A stretch of 7,496 bases of DNA from Fibrobacterales bacterium. GTDB taxonomy: Bacteria; Fibrobacterota; Fibrobacteria; Fibrobacterales; Fibrobacteraceae. A model generated the notes under the pieces. It searched no databases, was not told the origin of the DNA, and was given only the letters and a program-made list of their open reading frames with translations. Positions 1 through 6,065 of this stretch are shown here, one piece after another. The position numbers and the translations under genes are program-made. Every line of letters begins with the position of its first letter. Positions within the stretch are counted from its first letter, which is position 1. The stretch covers positions 1 through 7,496 of the forward strand of contig BNUP01000108.1 in NCBI GenBank assembly GCA_025997455.1. Direction: 5' to 3'.

Positions 1-643
1 TAATATCGCAACTAAAATTAAACAGGTTGCTTGTGCTTGCGTGTTTTATTCCCAACGAAAGATTATAACCGAGCGAAGAAACTATTCTATTAACTTGAGA
101 GAGTAAAATTGCATATCCGTAATTTAAGCCTGCATTTATGTCGTTATCTTGCTTTCTGTTAAATTTCAATCCAAAAAGCGAATTAAAATAAACGCTCGCC
201 GCAATACCTTCTCTATTGCTTTTGTCGCCTTCATCTACCGAATTTATATATTCTTGAAGCATTTTTGCTCCTTTCAATTTTTGTTTTTTTATCAGTTCCA
301 TTTGCACCGAAATTTTACATTCTACAATTTTTTTCCAAACAGAATCTTTTGTTTTTTTGTTCCAATCTATTTGATTTTTTAATCGTCCGGGAGAGTTATA
401 ATTATCGCTATAATTCACAATTTCGCTATATGGATTGAATTTTTCATCACAAAAAATAACTTTTATTTTATTTTTATGCAATTGATTTAATAAAAATGCG
501 GTGAAACTTACCATTAGAGAATTTATGATAACCGTTCCAATTTGATAAAGCGGGACTTTTTTATTCTCTTCGCCTTCTATGATAATTTGTTCATTTTCAT
601 ATCTAAGCGAAACATGCTTTGTTATTATTAAAATTTTATCCAT
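1..643 (-). CDS. cas1: CRISPR adaptation integrase Cas1, type II-like, 3'-truncated by window edge
   Basis: Cas1 forms, with Cas2, the integrase that inserts new spacers into the CRISPR array. The frame from the ATG at 643 is open for 214 codons to the left edge. Visible hallmarks of the type II (NMENI-like) Cas1 family are 'VIFCDEKFNP' (residues 62-71), 'QIDW' (91-94), 'DKSNREG' (140-146), 'YFNSLFG' (152-158), 'DNDINAGLNYGYAILLS' (166-182) and 'NFSCD' (209-213). By comparison with the Streptococcus Cas1 layout I read E145 (in NREG) and H201 as two of the three metal ligands. The third, the Glu of the EPFRP motif, would fall about two codons past the edge, so roughly the last quarter of the protein is missing here. 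The start is supported by a GGAG eight bases upstream and a TAATG overlap with the preceding LRV gene. Cas1 genes near type VI-D effectors are known, so the family assignment fits the Cas13d neighbour. Confidence 0.94.
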   Translation of the reverse strand, partial: MDKILIITKHVSLRYENEQIIIEGEENKKVPLYQIGTVIINSLMVSFTAFLLNQLHKNKIKVIFCDEKFNPYSEIVNYSDNYNSPGRLKNQIDWNKKTKDSVWKKIVECKISVQMELIKKQKLKGAKMLQEYINSVDEGDKSNREGIAASVYFNSLFGLKFNRKQDNDINAGLNYGYAILLSQVNRIVSSLGYNLSLGIKHASTSNLFNFSCDI

Positions 644-1104
644 TAGTCATACTCCGGATTGTGTAAACCGTGCAATTCATAAAGTTCATATTCGTTTATT
701 TTTTTGATTTTTTTGGCAATTTTTGGTGGGGTATTTGGATTTCGTTTTACCCACATTCTAACCTCTTTTGATTTATCTTTTGCTAAATTTACAAGCGTTG
801 TCGGCGATGTATTCCTATTTTGTGCAACTGCAATTCTAACTATAACATCTTTGTCTTTTGATAATTTGCAAAGCAATTTTTTAGATGTATTTTTATTCTC
901 GGTAACGCAAGCACGAATGTATGCATTTTGTTTTTTTGCAAGATAAGCAAGGGTTGTATTTATTGTGTGGGAATTTTTTGCAATTTCAGGCAAAAGGCAC
1001 TCATCTTTTATTTGCATTGCCGCCTTGTGCAAAAAAGATGAACTCTTAGAATTTTTGCAAAGTTCCAAAAGTTCGGTAAATGTTAATTGTTCAATCCGTT
1101 TCAT
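643..1104 (-). CDS. Small leucine-rich-repeat-variant (LRV/HEAT-like) protein
   Basis: This 153-residue soluble protein has no signal peptide or membrane segment. Residues about 60-135 hold three alpha-helical repeats with a period of 26: 'IRACVTENKNTS', 'VRIAVAQNRNTS' and 'VRMWVKRNPNTP', each followed by a Leu- or Ile-containing helix (for example 'LVNLAKDK'). The Arg residues at 64, 90 and 116 are in register. A more degenerate copy may cover 40-60. The V-R-x-x-V-A-x-N-x-N-T-x-P pattern is typical of the LRV family, an alternating-helix solenoid normally used to bind a protein or nucleic acid. It sits between cas13d and cas1, 40 nt after the cas13d stop, and its TAA overlaps the cas1 ATG by one base, so it is probably co-expressed with the adaptation gene. 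No strong Shine-Dalgarno precedes its ATG. Its function is unknown; an adaptor or regulator role in the CRISPR locus is only an inference from position. Confidence 0.85.
   Translation of the reverse strand: MKRIEQLTFTELLELCKNSKSSSFLHKAAMQIKDECLLPEIAKNSHTINTTLAYLAKKQNAYIRACVTENKNTSKKLLCKLSKDKDVIVRIAVAQNRNTSPTTLVNLAKDKSKEVRMWVKRNPNTPPKIAKKIKKINEYELYELHGLHNPEYD
652..655 (-). promoter_or_regulatory. Shine-Dalgarno of cas1
   Basis: On the minus strand GGAG lies 8 nt before the cas1 ATG (641-643), inside the last codons of the LRV gene. It fixes the cas1 start and suggests coupled translation across the TAATG junction. Confidence 0.65.
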
Positions 1105-1144
1105 ACTATTATATAGCGAGAAACTGTATAAAAATTAACACAAT
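1105..1144 (-). other. Only gap between genes within the main array of ORFs
   Basis: These 40 AT-rich bases separate the cas13d TAA from the LRV ATG. Read on the minus strand they contain TATATAAT (1115-1108), which resembles a -10 box, but no convincing -35 element at 17 bp and no room for a normal leader. There is no stem-loop followed by a T-run, so I see no terminator here. It may be only a spacer within the operon. Confidence 0.4.
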
Positions 1145-4048
1145 TTATTTCTCAAACAAATCTCCGATACTCAAATTTTTATACCTCGCTAAATTGTAGG
1201 CAAAAGGCAGGCACAAAAGTTTGATAAAATCTTTGTTTGGAGTTTTATGCTCATTTAAGCCGCTGTTAAATTTACTTAAATCTGTTTTGCTTGCCTTTTC
1301 GATAATGTCTTTTTGCAAAACAAACCAGAATAAGTCAAAATAACTTGTCATATTTTTTGCGTTAAAATCGCTTATATGCTTGTGAATGTTTGTAACTGTG
1401 TTTAAGTGAACTATGTTGTTTCTGAACAAACGACACAAATTATTATTTGTGTCTATCTGTTTCATTTCGTCTAAATTTTTTCTTAAATATTCTCTTTCGT
1501 GCTTTCCGAAATGGTCGTTTCTCTCTTTTAGTTTTTTCCATAACTGCTCACTAAACCATTTTCTATCACCCTCATGCTCTTTTGGAACTTCAATTTCTAC
1601 CCGTTTTCCGCATTCCGAAAGTAAATGCTCTGTTATGGCATAGTAATTCTCAGGTGTCCCTTTCAATTCTTTCTTCTTGTCTATATTATAAGACCAAGCG
1701 AATAAATTTTCTCCTTTTAGATTCCCGCCTTCGCGGGAATGACAAGAGCAATCACTTTGCTCTCTAAACGCAGCATAATCTCTATCAAAACACTGAAATG
1801 CAATAAAATACCTTGCATTTATTTTCACAACGCTTTTGATAATGAGGTAAGCAACAGTTAAATATAGTCCCAAAAGACCCTTTTTCTTTTCTAACTGCAA
1901 ATTTTCCTGAGAACTCTTTTTTCCTTTGTTAATTAAAGAATCATTTTTGTATGTATCAAATTTAACTCCAACAAGTGCATCTGCTATTCTGTCTATTTTT
2001 TCATATTTTGAAAGTGTTTTTACTTCTCTGTTTTCCAAAAAGCCAAAATATCTTTCAATTAAGGTATCAGGCATTCCGTTTTCCTTATCGTTTTTGCTCA
2101 AAACAAATTTAATTAAATCCTTGTTTTGCATTAAAGAACGGACATTTTTGGGATTTCCATAACGCACAATGTATTGAAATCTGCCGCTCTCAATTAAATT
2201 GTTTGCTATAAAATTGCGAAAAGGATGCTGCTCTTTATTTTTACTTAAATTGTCAAAATACTCATCTTTGTAATCGCTCGTAAAATCCACAATTCCAAGC
2301 ATTGCGGCAGCATCTTTAAACAACGCCCTTTTTGCATCTCCAAAATCTCCCTTCATTTTTCCTACAGAATGAATTAGCCGCAGTTCATTTGTAATATTTT
2401 CTATGTTCTCAAAAAATTTATACTCCTTTGAGTATTCTGGTTTTTGCCCCAAGTCCTTTAACACATTTAATAAACTTTTTATATTTTCAAATTTATTTAT
2501 TAAAGCACTCAAAAGTTCATTTATCTCTTTGCCTTCTAAAAAATTGCAAATATAGGCAATTAATTGGCTAAAATTATTAGAAATGTAAGCATCGCCCTGC
2601 ACGCTCCATATCCATTCTATTGGGAATTTATTTTCTTTTTTATCTTGAACTATTTCTTTAACTCTGTTCGGTATCTGCTCAATTTCGCTTGAGAGTGCGT
2701 GCCAAACATTGTTTGCAAATTCTTTATACAACTTTTCTTTTTTATCTTCGGTTGCAACCTCACGCAATTTTTCTATCATTTTATCAAGTTCAATTTTCCC
2801 TGAATTGTTTAACCAATTAAAAATTAAAAAATCTGCAATGGAATAAATTTTTTGCCTATACGAATCGTGGTCTTTGTTTTTTACTTCTTTAAACCAATCC
2901 TCAAACATAACCTCGCGGAGTTTGCGGCAATTTACACCCAAATTTTTCCCATCTTTAAAAATACTGAATTTGTAATACTCCTCGCAAATTTCTTTTCGTT
3001 TTTCTTCTGGAGTTTTGAGCAAATCAAAAATAACACTCAAATTTTTATATGAGTTTTTTGTAAAGTCTCCGTTTATTTCATCTATGCGAAGTTTGTAATT
3101 CTGTTCTATTTTCTTTCTTAAATCGCTTGTAAAAACTTCATATCCCCTATAATTTTTGCTATCTAAGTTAAATAAAAAGTCTTGCATATTAGAATGAATT
3201 GTCATTTGCCTAATGTAAGATAAAATTCGCAGAACATCAAAATTTTCGCTTAATCGCTTATTGTAGTTATCTTTACTCTCTTTCTTTTTTTGTGGCTTTA
3301 TCGCAAACGCACTGCCAAAATAGCCAAAGTAGGCTTCCATTTTTTGTAAGAATTTTATGTATTTTTCTTTTTTATTATTCTTTTCCAAATTGCACCACTG
3401 CCCGCAGAGCATTCCAATTGCATCTTCTGAATCTTTGCTGTCTTCTATTATTTTTTCGTCTTCTTCACCGCGTGCCAAATTGTTTATTGCAAAAACAATA
3501 TCATTTATATAAAGTCCAAACACTTTTCTTATATCCAAAATGTTGTAGGCAATTTGAATATGAATGTTGTCGTTATAATTTTTTTCAAAAATTTTCTTTT
3601 CCCAATAATCTTTTAATCCCAAATAATCCTCACCAATTTGCTTTACATTTGATGGATTTTGCGTTTCTATTTGAACACTATTATCTTTTTTTGCAAATTC
3701 AATTTCTTTTGGTTCAACTTTTGCGTTAAAAATTTTTGGCAAAATTTCAAATTTAGAACCGTCTGCACTTGCCTTCATTTCAACAATTGCCTCTGCTCCC
3801 TGTCCGAATTTCGTTGCAGCAACGCTGTCTTCTATTGCAAGCAGCGATTTTACTCCAATTCGCTTTAGACGGCTTTTTCTGCCAATTTGTTCTTTTCGTT
3901 CTTTTGTCATTTGCTCTTTTTTCATTTTCTTTACCTGCTCCTGTGCTCTTGCTTGTGACTCTGACAGTCTTTTCATTTCCTTCTCTCGTGCCATTTTTCT
4001 ATTCTGTGCCGAGAAATTAATTTTGTTCCTGTTCGGTTGCTTGCTCAT
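1145..4048 (-). CDS. cas13d: Type VI-D CRISPR effector Cas13d (RNA-guided RNase)
   Basis: Cas13d binds a crRNA and, on pairing with target RNA, cleaves RNA with a composite site made by two HEPN domains. At 967 residues it has the usual Cas13d length. HEPN1 carries R280-QMTI-H285 and HEPN2 carries R876-NNIV-H881, both intact RxxxxH motifs. Several blocks match, from memory, Ruminococcus and Eubacterium Cas13d: 'GVKSLL' (65-70), 'DNIHIQIAYNILDI' (160-173), 'FSIFKDGKNLGVN' and 'KLREVM' (361-381), 'FLEGKEINELLSALINKF' (503-520), 'LYLTVAY' (728-734), 'INARYFIAFQC' (743-753), 'LFRNNIVHL' (874-882), and the C-terminus 'LLCLPFAY' plus 'YKNLSIGDLF' (944-965). Residues 1-63 are a strongly basic, low-complexity tail, as in some other Cas13d. 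Residues 769-777 are encoded by an inserted palindromic repeat. The start is fixed by AGGAG 7 nt upstream and an ATGA overlap with the PP2C gene. Family assignment is near certain; whether it is active is inferred from intact motifs. Confidence 0.97.
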   Translation of the reverse strand: MSKQPNRNKINFSAQNRKMAREKEMKRLSESQARAQEQVKKMKKEQMTKERKEQIGRKSRLKRIGVKSLLAIEDSVAATKFGQGAEAIVEMKASADGSKFEILPKIFNAKVEPKEIEFAKKDNSVQIETQNPSNVKQIGEDYLGLKDYWEKKIFEKNYNDNIHIQIAYNILDIRKVFGLYINDIVFAINNLARGEEDEKIIEDSKDSEDAIGMLCGQWCNLEKNNKKEKYIKFLQKMEAYFGYFGSAFAIKPQKKKESKDNYNKRLSENFDVLRILSYIRQMTIHSNMQDFLFNLDSKNYRGYEVFTSDLRKKIEQNYKLRIDEINGDFTKNSYKNLSVIFDLLKTPEEKRKEICEEYYKFSIFKDGKNLGVNCRKLREVMFEDWFKEVKNKDHDSYRQKIYSIADFLIFNWLNNSGKIELDKMIEKLREVATEDKKEKLYKEFANNVWHALSSEIEQIPNRVKEIVQDKKENKFPIEWIWSVQGDAYISNNFSQLIAYICNFLEGKEINELLSALINKFENIKSLLNVLKDLGQKPEYSKEYKFFENIENITNELRLIHSVGKMKGDFGDAKRALFKDAAAMLGIVDFTSDYKDEYFDNLSKNKEQHPFRNFIANNLIESGRFQYIVRYGNPKNVRSLMQNKDLIKFVLSKNDKENGMPDTLIERYFGFLENREVKTLSKYEKIDRIADALVGVKFDTYKNDSLINKGKKSSQENLQLEKKKGLLGLYLTVAYLIIKSVVKINARYFIAFQCFDRDYAAFREQSDCSCHSREGGNLKGENLFAWSYNIDKKKELKGTPENYYAITEHLLSECGKRVEIEVPKEHEGDRKWFSEQLWKKLKERNDHFGKHEREYLRKNLDEMKQIDTNNNLCRLFRNNIVHLNTVTNIHKHISDFNAKNMTSYFDLFWFVLQKDIIEKASKTDLSKFNSGLNEHKTPNKDFIKLLCLPFAYNLARYKNLSIGDLFEK
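1718..1744 (-). repeat. Dispersed palindromic repeat inserted in frame within cas13d
   Basis: The core 1721-1740 is a perfect inverted repeat with 8-bp arms, ATTCCCGC and GCGGGAAT, around a 4-base loop. On the minus strand the flanked unit reads TGTCATTCCCGC-GAAG-GCGGGAATCTA. This is the well-known intergenic repeat class found in many bacterial genomes (compare dRS3-type ATTCCC...GGGAAT ends) that gives 'CHSREGGNL' when translated. Here exactly that peptide forms residues 769-777 of Cas13d, in the variable region of HEPN2 after 'FQCFDRD' and about 100 residues before the catalytic R876. Its high G+C content contrasts with the AT-rich gene. The reading frame stays open through it. Confidence 0.88.
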
Positions 4049-5364
4049 AACTCATCTCCTAATTTTTGAGTCGCTTGACAGTCTGTTTCTAAAATAGTAA
4101 TTTTCCTGTAAAGACCAAATGCCAAATAGCGAAATTTTGCATTCTCTTCATTTGTCCTTTCTAATTCTGCGATTTTTTTATCCAGTTCTGCTTTCAAATT
4201 TTCAATTATTTTATCTTTTTCAATTCTCTCATTTGCCAAGACGGTTGTTAATTTTAGAAGTTTATCCTTGCCTGTACACATATCTGCGATTTCATTTTCC
4301 TTTAACGACAGTTCGTTTTTTGTTTGCAATAGTTTATCTTTTACCTCTAATAGTTTTTTGTTTGTAACCGAGAGGTTACCACTTGTGTTTATGAGTTCGC
4401 TCTGCACTTTACCCAATTCTTTTTTTGTCTCAATAATACATTGCTCTATATTTTTATTTTCGTCCAATAAATTTATGATTTCCCTTTCCTTTTGCAACAT
4501 TTCGTTTTTCAAATTTATATTTTCATTTTTCAGGTTTTTATTTTCGCCTTTCATTTTTGAATTTTTATCTAAAAAGTTAAAATTACATTCGCCGAATTTT
4601 GCCGTATTTACAAAACAACTTATAGAAACATCATCTCCTCCTTTTTGAGAAAGGTTAGGTAAAACGAAATTTTCCAAATCGTTTTTTGCCTCTTCTAATT
4701 TTGAATTTAAGTCTCTGAATAAATTTGGAGCAAAGCCGTAAAGCAGGTAGTCCTCCGCAAGTGAATTTTGCACACCATCGGTTGCCGCAAATGCCCCGAA
4801 TAACGGAGAAATTCCGAATTTATGCTTAAAATTAGATTGTGCATTTTTTTCACATAATGAATGAGTATCTCCAAGCATTTGAGAATCGTCGTTAAATACC
4901 ATTTGAGGAATGCCGACTGTATTATCCAAAACAACGCAAATTCCATCTCCTATTTGCAAAGCAAACCATAATTCTTGCGAGGAAGCAACTATTATTAAAG
5001 TAGTGCCGTAAGGTTTAAAGTCGACTGCATTTTGTTTTGATATTGGGTTGTGTTTAAGATGCTCTTTAACTTTTTCTTGCCATTTATTTATGATTTTTAC
5101 TTTTATTGCAGTTAAAAAAATATTCATATCGCGTTCTTTTTCAATTTCTAATATGGCACTTTTCAATACTTCTTCTGCTGTTTCAACTGCAAATTTTGCT
5201 CCGACTTCGCTCCTAAAACAGGCATCGTCGCCGTGTCCGTCTGCAGTTATTGCAACCGCAAAATTGCCTGTCTCAAAAATGCGGCTTGAATCCTGACATT
5301 CTTTTTTGTTTTTTTCGTGACTTGCACCGCGAACACTCTTTGAAAAAGTATTGAAAATGCTCAT
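4045..5364 (-). CDS. PP2C-family Ser/Thr protein phosphatase with C-terminal coiled coil (TerY-P triad)
   Basis: This 439-residue cytoplasmic protein should remove phosphate from Ser/Thr of proteins phosphorylated by the neighbouring kinase. The PP2C domain (about 1-255) shows, in order, 'GASHEKN' and 'CQD' (13-25), the metal-binding 'ADGHGDD' (41-47), 'YGTTLI' (119-124), 'QIGDG' (137-141), 'ATDGVQNS' (194-201) and 'GGDDVSIS' (242-249). All acidic metal ligands expected for the family (D42, D140, D196, D245) appear to be present. Residues about 265-415 are a long Lys/Glu/Asn/Leu-rich coiled coil, followed by a short tail 'FRYLAFGLYRKITILE'. The start has a GAGGG 9 nt upstream and lies 5 nt after the vWA stop. 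Its TGA overlaps the cas13d ATG as ATGA, so it is the gene translationally closest to the effector. It belongs to the kinase/vWA/PP2C TerY-P triad. The coiled coil may serve as a docking or oligomerisation arm, which is an inference. Confidence 0.93.
   Translation of the reverse strand: MSIFNTFSKSVRGASHEKNKKECQDSSRIFETGNFAVAITADGHGDDACFRSEVGAKFAVETAEEVLKSAILEIEKERDMNIFLTAIKVKIINKWQEKVKEHLKHNPISKQNAVDFKPYGTTLIIVASSQELWFALQIGDGICVVLDNTVGIPQMVFNDDSQMLGDTHSLCEKNAQSNFKHKFGISPLFGAFAATDGVQNSLAEDYLLYGFAPNLFRDLNSKLEEAKNDLENFVLPNLSQKGGDDVSISCFVNTAKFGECNFNFLDKNSKMKGENKNLKNENINLKNEMLQKEREIINLLDENKNIEQCIIETKKELGKVQSELINTSGNLSVTNKKLLEVKDKLLQTKNELSLKENEIADMCTGKDKLLKLTTVLANERIEKDKIIENLKAELDKKIAELERTNEENAKFRYLAFGLYRKITILETDCQATQKLGDEL
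4056..4060 (-). promoter_or_regulatory. Shine-Dalgarno of cas13d
   Basis: AGGAG on the minus strand, 7 nt before the cas13d ATG (4048-4046) and inside the last codons of the PP2C gene. Together with the ATGA overlap it supports this start and translational coupling. Confidence 0.75.
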
Positions 5365-5369
5365 ATTGC

Positions 5370-6065
5370 TTAACCCTCAAAATCGTTAGGATCTAATTCT
5401 TCACTCAACGCCTGCACCGCAACATCTTGAGCAGTGGCAGCAGATGCCGCACCGGTTTTAGATGCCGTTTTTGTCGCTACAATTGAAACTACTTTTATCC
5501 ATTTTTTTATCGCTTCCGGAGAATGGGCATGAATAACCGTTTCCTCAACAGAACCTCCCGTCCATTCCGCAAGAACACTCTCGTTTGCTCCATCTACGGC
5601 ACAAGCAAACCGTGTGCAATGTTTATAATATTTGTTATTTTTTAGAGTTAAAACTCCGGTTGCAAAATCGTCCGTAGGTGCTCCATCGCTCATAAGCATT
5701 AGCACGGGGGCAGCAAGACCGGCAGGCGCCTGTAGAAATTCGGACTTATCTAATTTTTTGCTCAACTCTCTGCACGATTCTCCCATAGAAGTTCCGCCTC
5801 CTGCAATTAAATCCTTCCAAATAAAATTTTCAATAGGTTGTGGAATTTCATACATCCAATTGCAACTGTTATTAAATTCCAAAACATTGAGATAAATTTC
5901 GGCATCTGCTCCGCCTGCCTCACGCAAGTCTTGTGATTCAATTACCTCTTTGCAAGCGGTATTTACCGCGTTTATATTTGCACCTTGCATTGAACCGGAC
6001 GAATCCAGCACAAAGAGTAGGTAGAGGCGTTTTTTCTGTATTTCCGAAGTGTCAAGCATTCCCAT
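5370..6065 (-). CDS. TerY-like von Willebrand factor A domain protein (TerY-P triad)
   Basis: This 231-residue cytoplasmic vWA protein probably works as the metal-dependent binding or scaffold member of the kinase/phosphatase triad. The MIDAS metal site is complete: 'DSSGSM' gives D21-x-S23-x-S25, 'GGGTSMG' (89-95) gives T92, and 'MSDGAPTD' (125-132) gives D127. Predicted beta strands 'LYLLFVL', 'LNVLEF', 'VLMLMS' and 'FACAVD' match the Rossmann-like vWA fold, and the 'SDGAPTDD' string is typical of TerY. The last 35 residues are an Ala/Thr/Ser-rich then acidic tail. The start at 6065 has AGGAG 9 nt upstream; a second Met two codons later is possible. It overlaps the kinase gene by 14 nt and ends 5 nt before the PP2C gene. 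Its family in tellurite-resistance-type stress systems is well known, but its exact biochemical role is not. Confidence 0.93.
   Translation of the reverse strand: MGMLDTSEIQKKRLYLLFVLDSSGSMQGANINAVNTACKEVIESQDLREAGGADAEIYLNVLEFNNSCNWMYEIPQPIENFIWKDLIAGGGTSMGESCRELSKKLDKSEFLQAPAGLAAPVLMLMSDGAPTDDFATGVLTLKNNKYYKHCTRFACAVDGANESVLAEWTGGSVEETVIHAHSPEAIKKWIKVVSIVATKTASKTGAASAATAQDVAVQALSEELDPNDFEG
5374..5378 (-). promoter_or_regulatory. Shine-Dalgarno of the PP2C gene
   Basis: GAGGG on the minus strand lies 9 nt before the ATG at 5364, within the end of the vWA gene. It supports the chosen PP2C start. Confidence 0.6.

Noticed and set aside
149..382. Plus-strand ORF of 77 codons, very Phe-rich
   Set aside because: It is the antisense shadow of cas1. 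Its composition (runs of Phe) reflects the A-rich minus-strand gene, and no ribosome binding site or family match is visible. The same holds for all other plus-strand ORFs in the window.
1108..1115. TATATAAT as a promoter for the LRV-cas1 pair
   Set aside because: There is no -35 element at a normal distance and the box ends only 3 bases before the ATG; such strings are common in AT-rich DNA.
1718..1744. The cas13d palindrome as a transcription terminator
   Set aside because: It lies in mid-gene and is not followed by a T-run on the minus strand (the following bases are AAAAGGAG); the sequence matches a dispersed repeat class better.
4707..4946. Minus-strand ORF of 79 codons in another frame
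   Set aside because: It lies wholly inside the PP2C gene, whose own frame carries the conserved TDG and GDG motifs there.
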